From Sarcomyxa edulis (taxonomy: Eukaryota; Basidiomycota; Agaricomycetes; Agaricales; Mycenaceae), in contig QUOL01000007.1 of NCBI GenBank assembly GCA_009761415.1, positions 1,426,001 through 1,490,000 of the forward strand: a stretch of DNA of 64,000 nucleotides, in the 5' to 3' direction. Position 1 is the first letter of the stretch; the number at the start of each line of letters is the position of its first letter. The translations under genes and the position numbers were made by a program. A model generated the notes under the pieces. It saw nothing but the letters and a program-made list of their open reading frames with translations, ran no database searches and was not told where the DNA came from. Positions 10,582 to 23,357 of the stretch are shown in pieces.

Positions 10582-12721
10582 ATGTCGAAACCAAAAAGAT
10601 GTTTTGTTGGTTATTTCGTTGTTTCCATTCCTCTCCTCACCCATTCAAACTTCTACTACAGCATTTCGCCGACGACGGAACTCCTACTTATCCACCTTGC
10701 AAGCGTGATTCAAGAGGGTGTGGTTTCGCTCATCCAGACGAGCCTTGTTGGAATACTCTGCCGCCATTGGCATATCATCAGAGAGCCAACGCTCGTGGTG
10801 CTTGGGCCACCCGCACCTCTCCACCCCGTCGCGGGACAAGTCCAAGAATTCCTTGGGCACAGAGGCTCGAACGCCCTCGTTCTCCCAGTCCTTCTTACGA
10901 CAACCGCAACTCTTCGCGTTATCGAAACGAAGAGAGCTCGAGGCCTCGAGGCAACACGAACAATTCCCGCGAACGTCGTCCTCTTTCTCCTGTCGCTTCC
11001 TACGATAAACGAGATCGATCTCAGTATCGCAGCCCCGAAAAGTCGAAAGTCCAAGCAAATACGGACAACCACGAAAGACCGACAATCCAGAGGGAGAGAT
11101 CACCCTCGTCCACTGCCCGCTCTGCTCATCCTTCTGCACCTCCTGTAAATCTTCCAGGACCATCTCCCAAACCGCACGAACCTCCACAAATGCCCCCCCA
11201 ATCTGAACCTTTGACGCCTTCTGTTGTAGCACCAATTCCACCTCCACCTCCACTCCCCGTTCCGCCTGCTTTCCTACAGTCAGACCCGAATTCCTCCCTT
11301 GGTCTGCGACCGGCCAAGGCAGTTCTAACGACCGATCAAAAACGAACTATTTGGATTGAACGTATCAAGTGCGTATATTCTCAACCGATAACATTGTATC
11401 TCTTATCCTGAATTTTTTAATCATAGACTCCTGGCTGAATCTGTCGTGTCGCATATCCAATATGCAAAAATTAACGAGGAACTCACCACGTTCCAGAGAC
11501 TGGCGGAGGCCTCTGTATACGCGAACAGTGACAAGCAATCTTCCCTAACCGAACAAGCAACTGCTCTGAAGATGCGTCGTGAAGAGAAGCGGGCAGAGAT
11601 AAGCACAGCTCTAGCGAGGCTGGTCGAGAAGGACTATTGGCCGGTGAGCCAGCACCCGGACGTAGACGACGCTGCAGAGACCAGATTTAAAGAAATAATC
11701 AAATACGTCGAAGAGCTCAAACAGACAGCGACCGAAATGAGCAAGGTCCTGAACGACTTTCGAGGGCACCCCGAGCCATCCGAACCGCCGCCCACCAACA
11801 CGTCTACGGACGTCGATATGGATGATGATAATCGGCAAGAAGGTCCATCATCGCGGCCACTGAAACGACGCCGATCGCCCACTCCCAGCACTTCCACTCA
11901 CTCTCGTTCCATTCGAGATACACATCCTGTCGCCTCGTCAATTTCCCCGGACTACGCTGAACAGATCGATGAGAGGCTCGCCGCGATTAAAACATCTCTA
12001 GATGAGTTTACAAATCACTTGAATGGTCATCAGCGGGACCTACGAGACGAATTCGATGCGCGCATCGAGGGTGAGATCGAACGATCTCAGCAAACTCTGA
12101 AACGGCAGGTCAAAGGCAAGATTTCGAAATTGAAAGATGATTCGGCTTTGTTGGACACGCAGGTCGAAGAAATATCCAAGACCCTCGGTGATCTGTTTCT
12201 TCGATCTAGCCAAGTGAACGCGGAAATTGAAAGGCTGACGAAACAAAATGAAGAGTTCCAGTCGGAACTCCCAGAAGTGAGTGCTGCTGACAATATCTCA
12301 AATTTTGCGTCCGACTAAGACTTTATCACATTTTCAGATGCAACGACAACTATCAGAGTTTGAAGAAAGTACACGAGCCAGTGCGGCAAGGATTCAAGCC
12401 CTCGAACATGCTTTGGAGATACAACGCAACGCAATACCCCCACCGGTCACACATCTTCCCCCAGACATTGTCCTGCGACAGATAGAAGCGCCACTTCTTG
12501 ATTCTGTGCGCAGCCATATCCAGCCTCTTATCGAGGAGTTGCGTGCACAGATACAGGATATGGTGAATACCCAGAACAATGAGATGTTTACCAATCTCTG
12601 GGGAAAGCTGTCTCTCACAGTCCAAATGGTCGAAGCCATCTCAGCACGCATAAACTCAGAGGACAAGTTTCCAGGGGGCGTAGGAAACGGACGTTCTTCG
12701 AGTGATTCACGATCTCTATGA
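10582..12721 (+). CDS. CCCH zinc finger / coiled-coil protein, copy 2
   Basis: Exons 10582-10605, 10662-11368, 11427-12276 and 12338-12721 join in frame to 654 residues. The 24-nt exon 1 encodes MSKPKRCF; its donor is the weak 'gttggt', but the join restores C7-X13-C-X6-C-X3-H with the paralogue's exact spacing. A Ser/Arg/Pro-rich segment follows, with RS-type dipeptides and a run of prolines near residue 235. Exons 3-4 are strongly coiled-coil, with an acidic patch (DVDMDDD) and an NLS-like KRRR. Near the C-terminus both copies share a pattern such as 'LW-K/G-K' in a helical region. Its stop is 137 bases from the convergent GT15 gene's stop. Role unknown; an RNA-associated scaffold is my guess. 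Confidence 0.8.
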
Positions 12722-12858
12722 TTCATCTTTCGACTTTAACACTGCATGTATTATGGAGCCTGCTAAGCAGGATTATGGTTCGCATCTATGCCATAGGGCA
12801 TAGAGCAGACCAGAGCAGGTAATAAATAGTTAATATCCATCCTCTTGTACATCCAGCA

Positions 12859-14946
12859 CTACTCAAACATCTTGTCATATCTGTTCAGGCATGAATACCA
12901 TTCACGATCTACAAATGTTTCAATGATTATCTACGGACTGTATGTAGAACTCTGCTCACCGAAATTCTGTGATTCGTCACACCAACATTTCCCCTTCTTG
13001 TGAGAAGCCCCTTGAGGGCAATGCTGGAATGGTTCGTGACGGTAGCCAATATCGTCGAAGAAATGTATTTGTTCCTTCTTGGCAAAGAGGGCAGCACCTA
13101 TACTATGAACAGGTGCATCTCCCCATCGCTATGTGCAAATGTGAGCTGACATCATCAAGTGAACTGGGCGAGCACGAACCTCATAATAGAAGCCACCTTT
13201 GGAATCCAGGAAATCGAAGTATTTTGTGTATGCTTCGCTTCTCCACAAGTCCACTGAAAACCACAAGAATTAGTCGATCGACAGAATGGATGGATGGAAG
13301 ACGACTCACAATCTCCGATTTCGAAGTTCGACCAGACTGGGAAGATAACCGATCCGTCAATGAACAACACACCGAACTTGGAAAGGGCTTACAATGACAA
13401 CGGTTATACGATTCGCCTCCGTCGTCTGAGATAAATGCCATAGCATTCTCGGGTGAGACAAGATCCGGGTTCGCGTTTATGAATTCTATAGCGAAAGTAA
13501 AGTAAGGCTTGATCGTACGAGATCATGTAAAGTTGCGCACCCTTGGTAGCCTCCCAAAGGGTAGGAATAGTGGCTTCGTATTCGTAGAGAGAAATTGTGA
13601 ATCCTGTATACAGAGCAGACTGATCAAGACCAACGGAATACAGCAATGTAGACCATTACTAACCGTAGACTTTGTTTTGATCCTGCATGATCAAGAATGG
13701 GTCGTAATCGAGGTCACCTACGTTCGTTTAGTAAGTTTATAACACTAGAAAGGGAATGTAATTACAGAAGAATTTGACGTCCGGTCTGCGGTCGAAGGAT
13801 AATCAGCCAAGTAAACGATCTAGAGAGCAAGAAACTCACTCGACTCTGATAGATTTGAGCACGTAAGATACTGCATGAAGGATAAACTGAATGGAAACCA
13901 GGAGATGGGGATGCGAACCTCCAATAGTACTTGTATGGCTTCAAGAGCTCATGTCTGTAGAAGAACTGTGATTCCAGCATCAGAGATCCAAGCATGACGC
14001 CTCTCGAACATCATGAGATAACATACCCCAGAGTTGAAGCGGCACATGTTACGATAACTAGAGACAATATGTGAGATCGGTCATGACGCTGGTGAATCGA
14101 ATGGAACGTACGGGACGCTGCCTGGAATCAGCAGATACATAGACATAGTTCAGTACTGTCTCGATTTGAATGGAAGAGGGAGGTTGGAAAGTGCAGATAT
14201 CCATATACTCGTTTGGACGTGCGACAATAGGCTTGTTCATAGCGACATAAGGATCTAGACTGACCTCCGTAGATGACATTATGCTGCACCATGTCCTTGC
14301 GAGCTTCAGAAGCTTTATTCTCGTCAATCCAATCCGGCTGGTACCAATGCTCCTTCGGAATGAGTCCAAATTGAACCTGCGCATCCGTGAGATCGGAGAT
14401 ACGCCTATACGAATGTAAATTTATCAGTGGTTTATAAAAAAGGTGAGACAAAGTCTTATACGTTTTAAACTCTTCCGAGAATGGCTCTTCGTTCCTGTAG
14501 GTATACGATGCTTGCTTTAGCAGAAATGCATGATGAAATATGGATGACCGTACAGAAAGACGTAGGGATATCTGAATTCTTTGTTGAATCTGTCCTCCAT
14601 CTGCTTCATACTCGTGATGATGCCGTTCAGGTCGCCATTTCTGGCTAAAATGACCATGACTGCATTGGCCTTGCGTCCTTTCGGCGATGGAACTGGAGTG
14701 ACAACGCGATAGTCATCCGAGACGGGCGTCTTGTACGGAGCACCAGAGTTGACATTTGAGCCGACTATCTGTTCTTTGATATTGGACAAGCTAGTGGCTC
14801 GTCCATAGCCTTCGTGCGAGAAGCTAAGAATGTAATGTAGACTGACCTATCGTCATCATGTGAGCGAAATTAAATATTTTGAATTCTGGATAGCAACGCA
14901 CGACTACGCCCAGTACCAGCAGGACATAACGCATAGGTGTCATCAT
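12859..14946 (-). CDS. Alpha-1,2-mannosyltransferase, GT15 (KRE2/KTR/MNT1 family), copy 1
   Basis: A Golgi type II membrane enzyme that adds alpha-1,2-mannose from GDP-mannose to O- and N-linked glycans. A short cytoplasmic tail and TM (MMTPMRYVLLVLGVV) are followed by the GT15 domain. Landmarks in order: [89 protein letters not shown] (its Glu is the proposed catalytic residue in this family) and [10 protein letters not shown]. The gene has many exons, including microexons of 10 nt (14112-14121) and 6 nt (13840-13845). The last exon (12859-12908) gives a tail matching copy 2. The exon between the TM and the stalk cannot be resolved: the acceptor used in copy 2 reads 'cac' here. So the 5' end may be damaged or spliced differently. 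Confidence 0.85.
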
Positions 14947-15302
14947 CTTGCCCACCGACAGATTAGTCTGTCAGAAACGACTGTGAGGGACTGCGAGGAA
15001 AGGTGAGTAGGTTAATGGGAAAGAAAATTCAAGAAGCGTCGTTGCCGTACAGCTCTCCATTACTGCGGGACCGGCAGATTTCAACAGGTATAAATTGGCT
15101 AAATTTAGATTGGTAAAAATATCTAACGCCCAACGACGTTACACGAGCATGCGATTGCGATCTATAATAGCCCTATGCTTTCGCATGCCATCCCTACGTA
15201 GAAAATGGTGTTACACAGAGCGCGGGTAATGGATTAATGGGATATATATGCAATGTTGTCTAGTATGTAAATAATGAAAGCAACCCAAAAAGAATGTGGT
15301 GT
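14947..15302. other. Intergenic, upstream of GT15 copy 1
   Basis: This holds the promoter of the minus-strand GT15 gene and the 3' flank of the MFS gene. No further gene or clear regulatory motif is seen. Confidence 0.4.
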
Positions 15303-17800
15303 CTACACGATGGCACGTTTGGATTTGGCACGGATAGCTTTGCCAAACTTATAGAACAAAAATGGAATAGGAATCTAAGATCGGTCGGTGGTTAGCTGTG
15401 AACGTTTTCGGAAGAGTGGGGATAGGACAAACCATAGCAAGGGAAACGAAAGCCAACAAAGAGGCAGCCCATCCGTTTCCGAGCCCGTGGAACATCTATG
15501 AATCGCTGTCAGTCGCAGGTTCTGATATACTGGATAGATTGACATACCTGGGTGATGAACAAGGGCATAGCTGCTCCTGCACCAGATCGAATAACGGTTT
15601 TAGCGGCGAGAGCCGATGCAACATAACCAGGGAATGCGTCGATAATATAGGCATTAGCAGAGAAGTAGATAATAACCACTGTGTACCGCAGTCAGAATGT
15701 GGAAAAGGAAGTATGGGAAACTTGCACGTACTGCCGAAACCAAAGGGAATGCCGGCACTACAAGGGCCGACCCAGTGTCCACCTCCAGGCTCGACATAAG
15801 GGGGACTTGTCCAACCAAAGATGAATAAGGCTGTAAGAAGAAAAGATCAGTGACAAAGAACATTGAGTTAACCAGTGGAAGACGAACCAATGGGTACGAA
15901 AGGACCGCCAACCATCATGCCTATCAATCGATCTTCTGGATCTGCGCGGCCTCCTTTGGCGGCGGCACGCTTCATGTAATTTTTCTCGAGCATTGGGGTG
16001 ACGAACAAGGCCAAACTAAGCCCAATCAAAACAGAACAGAACATAAGGCCGACGATTCCATCGCTGTAGCCGTAGTCTTCTCCGAAAACAACGGGGAAAC
16101 TGAAGAAGAAGGCATACTGTAGAGAGATGAGTTGGTGTTATCCCAAGCATGAAGAGAAGACGCACCAAAAGACCATAGATGAGAGCAATAAATAACGACA
16201 TCAATAGTAAGATAGGCTCGGTAGCGGCCATTTCTAGGATTTCCAGTATTTAGTATAGAGCAACGGACAACGCTGAGAAAAACGTACGGAAGGGTCGGAC
16301 CAGGGTTTCGACGAGAACGTGAGCAAATGACGCCTTGAACAACTCTTGTTCTGTGACGATATCAGCTCGTCCGGTCTCTGTACGCATGCGCTTCGCGCGT
16401 TTACGCAAAAGTGTTGGAGCGAATGTCTCTGGAACTGTTGCGCAGAATAATACGCTAATAAATGAGGAAATCATGTCAGGAAGTAATCGAAGATGAAGAA
16501 AGGAGTATTGCGCACACAACACCAGCAAAGATCATGTTGACCTGGAAAATTTGAATAGATCAGGTTGTGTTCGGAACGGAATAAGAGATGGTAATTACCC
16601 AGATGATCCATCGCCAGCCAAGTTTTTCGCCCACAAAGCCACCAACGATAGGACCCAATACGGGCCCACCGTAAGGGGCAGCGGCAAACAGAGCAATAGC
16701 GAATCCACGTTCATTATTATCCCAGATATCTGAGATCGTACCACCCGCAAGTGTAAGGGGGGCGGAGGCAAAGAAACCACAGAAGAAACGACAAATGAGA
16801 AGCGTCTCGATGTTTTTGGCGAGTGCGCAAGGAATATTGAAGACTAGATTGTATCCAGTAGGTGAGAAATAGATATAACGTCAAAATGAAGGCAGCTACT
16901 CACTAACGTAAATCATGGAAGGTATAATCCACATTGGCCGTCTACCGTACAATTCACTGACTGGGGACCAAATCAATGGCCCAATTCTAGATAAATGACA
17001 GTTTGAGCAAAAGCTTGGCGATGATAGGCGGATTTGCACATACCCGAACCCAACGACCATGAGAGACACGCTGAGGGCCGTGACGACTTCGCTGACGTGG
17101 AACTCGTCCTCTATGCCTTTGAAATCACCAGAGACCACAGCGCTAGCGAAAGCGACAGCTACGACAGCTATGGCGACGACAGCAGTAATATCTGAAGGCA
17201 CAACGCAATTAGTTGGATCCTTGTGATAGAGCAAATGAAAAGACTTACACCACCGCCAGAGCGTTGACCAATTACGAGGATCTTCTGGATCATCTTCGAG
17301 CCACGTTACGAGCAGAACATCCTTGACTCGGTTGGCTTTCTCTTGATCGATGCCCGAAATTCTGGAAGGGACAGGTTGTAGAGCGCTTTGGTACTTGACC
17401 AAACCAGTTCGGGTGGCGGTACGGTATTCATCAGTGAGACCACCAGAATCTACATCGGTGGTCTGCCATGGGAAACTAAGATCAGCTCGGTCGTGCTGAT
17501 GCGTTTTACTGAGAGTTCTATCGAGGGTGACGTCGTAAGCAATCGTTGATGTGGCAGAATTATCTTGAAATGAATCTGGTGAGAGGTTTGTTGGAACGGA
17601 CAGAAAAATTTGGAGAAAAATTTACCTGCAGGGTCCTCATCTATTGTAACAGAAGGTTGGTTGGCACGAACATGACCGACCGAGCTACGGGTGCCAGTAC
17701 GGCTCAAAGTAGACATAATAGAGTGACGGGTGCTAGTCCGGACTATGGGGGTCGTCCTGGTGCGAACATGGCCGATTGGATTGACCGGTTCGTCAGACAT
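15303..17800 (-). CDS. MFS transporter, DHA1 drug/polyamine:H+ antiporter type
   Basis: The long N-terminal cytoplasmic region is rich in Ser/Thr/Arg. It is followed by the family hallmark 'DPEDPRNWSTLWRW' just before TM1 and by typical MFS helices. 'RFFCGFFASAPLTLAGG' and 'APYGGPVLGPIVGG' match the DHA1 signature in TM4 and antiporter motif C in TM5. The central loop is basic and charged. The later helices include 'VGPCSAGIPFGFG' and 'NAYIIDAFPGYVASAL'. The C-terminus is basic (RAKSKRA). The start is the first ATG, MSDEPVN. Relatives (TPO1/FLR1-like) export polyamines or drugs at the plasma membrane; the substrate here cannot be read from sequence. The gene lies between the two GT15 copies on the same strand. 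Confidence 0.85.
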
Positions 17801-18814
17801 AATAGCAAGGGGAGGAAATAAGGGGGGGAGAGGATGTTTGGGAAGGCAACCCCCTACATTGCGCGATTTAAGTAGCAGTCGCGGAAGATCTCAACGGAGG
17901 GTGTGCCGACCTAGGGGCTCAGAGTAAATCCAGACTGGTGTTGGCCGAGACTCAACATGGATTTACCGGTTCACTTCTCGAGGCGGCATGTCCCGATGTA
18001 GTAACCCGGTATGATCGAGAGTGATCGGGTGCGATCGATTTCTTTTCCACGTGGCCAAATATGTTCCGCAACAACGCTCGGGCTGTCTCGGATGATCCCG
18101 ATCACGTTTACTTCCGAAATCCGACGTTGGGGATGGTGCAGAACGGTCCCACTAGCGCTCAGCGGAACGATAGTCGGTGTCGGTATGGACCACTATGTGC
18201 GATCTGTGAAATAGCACTGCAAGCTTCGAGAGGAATCGAGAGTCTACATATGGACGTTGTGGGGGATTAAAAATCTGGGCAGGTCTGACAACCAATGATG
18301 GGCAAACCTGCTGATGTCCCAGAGAGACGAATAAGAAAACTTGGCAAGGGGTCTCGCCATATGCAGGGCGGCAGAGCAGCGAAAAAATTAGGAAAGATCC
18401 TGGAAGATTCGTAAATCGATGCACGCTGCTGCTGTGCGCGGAGGTAAATTTGGAAGACGGAATCGGAAGTACACAGATATTATTGGCCAAGGAACATGCA
18501 TCTCGCAGATGGCATGAGCCTGGCCTTCCGATAGGCTCTCCCGTGACGGACCGCAGACCTCAGCGAATCGCGCGAGCCGGGCTGTTATCTGTTATCTAAT
18601 CGCTATCGAACTAATGCGTACTGTCGAAATGAACTGACACTAGAGCGAAAGAGAACGGCAAGCAAACGACGATGATAGATAAAGCTGGTATGTAAGTTTA
18701 CAAATGAAGGGAATACAGACATTAGGGATGGGAAGCCAGCCCTCTATGGCCACTCGTACAAACATGGTCGGGATAAATATAAGTAGAATATATATAACAC
18801 TAACCCACGGGCCC
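17801..18814. other. Intergenic, about 1 kb
   Basis: This is the promoter side of the MFS gene and the 3' flank of GT15 copy 2. Short open frames exist on both strands, but none shows splice support or a recognisable motif. Confidence 0.45.
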
Positions 18815-20740
18815 TCATACAAAGAGATTTTGGAACTTGCGTACGCAAGAGTTTGGTGCGTAATCTGGAAGATGTGGTCAGCCACCAGACTGACAATAAG
18901 ACAGTAGAAAAAAAAACCTACCAAAGCTGTCCTTGGGATCGCATGAACAACGACCCTTTTTCCACTCGTCGCCATTGGGACAATGTTGGAATGGATCGTG
19001 TCGATAACCGACATCGCCAAAGAAATGGATCTGGTCCTTGCGGGCGAACAGCGATGCGGCGATACTGTGAACTGGGGCGTCTCCCCATCGCTTCATAGAG
19101 AACCAACATCAGCAAGGTTCGAGCGCGCGAGCGGTACATTTCAAATACCTCGTAATAAAAGCCTCCCTTGGCTTCCAGGAAATCGAAAAACTTCTGATAC
19201 GCTTCTGACCGCCAGAAATCCATATCTGCTATCTCAAAGTTCGACCAGACTACGAGATCACCCAGATTAGTAGGGACTAAGTGAAGAGTAATGATGAACG
19301 TACAATGGCACAGATTGTACGAGTTTCCTCCATCATTAGACAAGTAGTTCATCGCATTGTCCTTCGAGACATATTGCGGATTTTCAGCGGTGAATTCTGC
19401 AGATAGGCTCTGCGTGAGTAAGTTGGTCCCAAGAATAGCGCATAATCACGGGCACCTTTCACGGCGTCCCACAAAGTGGGGATCGTGGGTTGCCACTCGA
19501 ATAAGGAGATAGTGAACCCTGATTGACGCGTCAGCCACGTCATTGATAGGGGATATGATGCGATACACTTGCCGTAGACTTTGTCGTTCTCCTCCATGAA
19601 GACGAATGGATCGTATGAGTTCATGTCACAGAAAAATTTGACGTCCGGCCTTTCAGAGAACGACGGATTAGCCCGGTGAACATGTACGGCGAATAGACGG
19701 CCAAGAAAGATAGGACTCACTCCACTCTGGAAAAGGGAAAATACGCGTCAAACATAATTAGCAACCAGGTGAAACGTTTCAGATCGATAAATTTAGGCCA
19801 ACCTCCAATAATACCGATAAGGTTTCAAGAGTTCGTGGTGAAAGAAAAACTGGGGCCCCACCGAACGCATGTCAGACCCCACCACACTGACGAGTATTTA
19901 AAATGAGTGGACTCACCCCAGAGTTGAAACGACACATGTTCCGATAACTGGTGGGAGGTGTGAGCTAGACGATGGTTAGACTGAGATGTATGGAGACGTA
20001 CGGGACACTGCCTGGATTGAATCGAGTTAGAGAATGTTTGCGCGGCGTATACCAAAGCTGTGACTGACCAGCATAAATGATACGTTGCGACATCATCTTT
20101 TGACGACCCTCTCGTGCCCTTTCCTCATCTATCCAGTCCGGTTGCACCCAGTGTTCCTTTGGTATAAGGCCAAACGATATTGGGGCGTCTGTCAGAATGC
20201 TGACACGTCTAGGATGTCAAAATATTAGTTCGACGCATCAGAAGAAGAGGGAAGTGTGGGTGTACTCTTTGAATTCTTCAGTGAATGGTTCCTCATTTCT
20301 GCGAAGGAGGCTAGCTAAGCACGGAATGGGAGGGCGAAATTCGGGAAGATACTCACAATAGAACCCATGGATAGTTATAATTTCTGTTGAATCTGTCCTC
20401 CATCTGTTGTATACTCGTAATGACTCCTGCCAAGTCACTATTTCTGCAAAGAAAAACGAAGGTGGCATTTGCCCTTTTGTCGTGTGCGAGAGCTGTGGTG
20501 TTCCGCGACGGAAGGAATTCTGTACGGGTAATAGTTTCGGTGTCGGCCACACTGTGCTTGAACTGTTCGCTGATATTTCGTAGTGATGATAGTCGACCGT
20601 ATTCCTCGTGTGCGATGCTAAGGATATAATGTAAAGTTACCTACTTGGATCTGTGTTTAGCTGCGCGAAACGAGGAAAAGCCGACGATTACTGACCACTA
20701 TGGCGAGGACGAGGAGGATGTATCTCCTGGGCGTCATCAT
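18815..20740 (-). CDS. Alpha-1,2-mannosyltransferase, GT15 (KRE2/KTR/MNT1 family), copy 2
   Basis: Paralogue of the gene at 12859-14946, with the same role in Golgi mannosylation. It starts [15 protein letters not shown] (tail plus TM). A small exon of about 20 nt bridges to the stalk (IAHEEYGR). The GT15 landmarks are present: [95 protein letters not shown] and [15 protein letters not shown]. It ends [17 protein letters not shown]. Microexons of 10 nt (20002-20011) and 6 nt (19721-19726) match those of copy 1 exactly in place and phase. The reading frame is complete across all junctions, so this copy looks functional. Confidence 0.9.
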
Positions 20741-21914
20741 AGGGAAATACATGGTCGAAGTTGAGGAGAACGATGGTAGGATAGACCCGGGGTAGGTATT
20801 TAACGAAAAACCTAGTCCGCAGTGGCTGGCAGTATAAGTAGGCCGGAAAACAAACAGCCGCTTTTAGGCGTCATCTGCTGTTGTCATCTGAAATCATTTT
20901 GGACTGTTCAGGACTGCGCGGCGGTGGGGCTCTTCTGAGTAGACCAAAAATACCCTGCGGTAGGTAAAAAATAAATAGGAGCGCTGGAGCATTGGAGAGA
21001 CAACGATCAATCATACACGCAGCTAAAAATAGATCATACTTAGGCGATCAATCTTCAACTCGTCTGAGCTTCATCGCGGCTCTTTTTGCACTGGGGGATA
21101 CCGCATTGAAAGATGAACTTGCAAGCCTCAATCAGCCTTGGATACGCAAGATACAATCGTTTCTGGACGGCTATTCCGTAATTTTTTCCGATGCTTGACT
21201 ACATCCCTCTCGACCTCCAATGCTAGTCAATACTGCGCTGCCGTAGCGTCGCATTGGATCCAAAGAACAAAGGTAGTCTAGTTCTAGCCAGATCGTCCTG
21301 TAAGCTAAGACCTCCTGGAGGCTTATCAAGTCAAGTGGCCCGGGCCCATCCTACAAGATATTTCCTTCCCCGTTTCTCTCGACGTTCACTGAAAAGTACT
21401 CGAGGCGACCACGACGAAAATCCTTGAACGTCTCAAGTCCTGAAGAATGGGTCCGCAGCTGTGCCCGAGAGATCGGCAGGAACGTGACTGCGGTCCTGGT
21501 GCAGGATTCGCATGGGTAAAGAGACGATTGAGTTGAAGGATAGTAGTTGCAAGTAGTCGTCGGATGCACCGCGTACTCGTGCTACGAGAAAGAGTCCGGA
21601 AATTCGGATGATCCCAGCAGCAGCCATTCCATCTCATGGCGACACGAACGCGATCCAGCGCAATTCCTGGGGGTAAGTGGTAATTCTGAGATAAAATCCT
21701 TCACCGCAGGCTAAGAACCCAGATATGCATGAACAACTTGAGAGACGTCCTCGGACTCCTCGCCTGGCTCCCGGCGTTGACCCGGAGACTCTTGGGGTGT
21801 TCGGCCGGCCCCGGCACCGACTTTGGCGATATTTGGCGCTGCAACGAAAATTGCCACTGAGCTCGACGTACGCGGCCACGGTTGAGATTCACGGTCGCAG
21901 ATAGTCGCCAAGTC
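20741..21914. other. Divergent intergenic region, about 1.2 kb
   Basis: It separates the minus-strand GT15 gene from plus-strand TOM40 and so holds both promoters. No convincing gene is seen. Open frames at 21351-22142 on the minus strand are partly antisense to TOM40 exon 1 and show no motifs. Confidence 0.45.
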
Positions 21915-23218
21915 ATGGCAGCAGAGCCTTACTCCCCAGAGAAGGCTATCCTCATAGACCCTTACGCGCCCTCTATACCGACCCGAACAAATATCTCCTA
22001 CTTTTCTCCCGTCGCCCCATTCTATAATGTCTACGACCGTTTCTCCCAATGGCGCACAGATCTTGGTCTGCCAAACCCAGGCACTGTTGAGAATCTCCAA
22101 AAGGAAGTCAAAGGTGCCGTGTTCTATGTCAGATACATCCAAAAGACGTCGACTTACTCGTATGACTTGCAGTGACGCACCTGTCGAACTATATCTTCGA
22201 TGGCGCGCGGGCAGACCTCACAAAAAGTCTCTCCATGAATCCCCTCTTCCAAGTCACACATTCCTTTGCCCTAGGCTCACAAGCGTCTACCCCCTCGTAT
22301 AACTTTGGTGCTGTATTTGCAAACCAACAGGTACGTTCACGTACCCCCGTCTTCCCCGCTTTATCAGTTATGACCGTCTCTTCTTTTTACAGCTTTTCCT
22401 GCAAGGTGGTGTGGATCACGATGGAAACGTGAACGCTCGACTGAACCAAGGATGGTCCGCAAACAATGTCACAAAAATGCAAGCATCGGCAAGTCTCATT
22501 TCCTCTAAACCTGCACAAACACCCACTCAGTCTCAGTGCCTATCTAGTTTTCATCATTGCAAGGGCACAATATGATTCAGCTAGAGCAGGATTATCAAGG
22601 CCAGGATTACAGTCTCAATGTCAAAGCAGTGAACCCATGGCCAGCAGACTTGACCGGTATCTATATTGGCAGTTACCTCCAGTCCTTCACCAAAAACATC
22701 GCCCTTGGCCTAGAAACGCTCTACCAGCACCCATCGCCCGACATATCGGATATCAGCACGTCGTACTTGGCTAAATTCACCAGTACAGACAAGAACACCA
22801 TCGCGACGGCCCAAATTCAAGCTGCCGGGATTTTACAGACGACGTATTGGCAAAAACTGAGCGAAAAAGTCGAGGTTGCGGCAGATCTACAGCTTATTGC
22901 TACGCCTACGCGGAGAGATGCTATTGCGACCCTAGGAGTCAAGTATGATCTCCGTCTTTCGACGTTCAGGGCGCAAATCGATTCGACCGGGAAAGTCTCA
23001 TCACTGCTAGAGTCGCGCTTCACGCCTGCCTTTGCATTTTTGGTTTCTGGGGAGATTGACCACGTAAAGGTGCCTCTTTTCTTATTTCTGACTCTTGACT
23101 TCGTTGGCTAACGGCTAAACTGTTACCTTCGTAGAACGCAGCAAAGGTCGGCGTCGGTGTGATGATCGAAAGCTCGAGTTTGACACCCGAGGAGATGGGT
23201 ATGCCGCCACAGCCATGA
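21915..23218 (+). CDS. TOM40: Mitochondrial import channel subunit Tom40
   Basis: Five exons (21915-22113, 22173-22330, 22393-22492, 22564-23069, 23135-23218) join in frame to 348 residues, a normal size for Tom40. The protein is the beta-barrel pore of the TOM complex in the outer mitochondrial membrane. Visible features: the N-terminal 'SPVAPFYNVYDRF' helix region, alternating beta-strand sequence such as 'DYQGQDYSLNVKAVNPWP' and 'LTGIYIGSYLQSFTKNIALG', and a C-terminal 'KVGVGVMIESS' strand close to the stop. The start is the first in-frame ATG. The downstream ABC ATPase gene begins only about 140 bases after the stop. Confidence 0.92.
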
Positions 23219-23357
23219 TTGTAACGTGTCTTGTAGCTAGAACATTATTCTACAAGCCTTACACTCCTCTCCTCTCTATTGTAAATTTAAGTTCCTGGCT
23301 GCGGAGGCTCAGTCAGACTCGTGAACTTCGATCACCACTTACCATGGAACCTCTTCC

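Noticed and set aside
21351..22142. Minus-strand open frames up to 143 codons
   Set aside because: The largest is antisense to TOM40 exon 1, and all lack motifs and splice signals.
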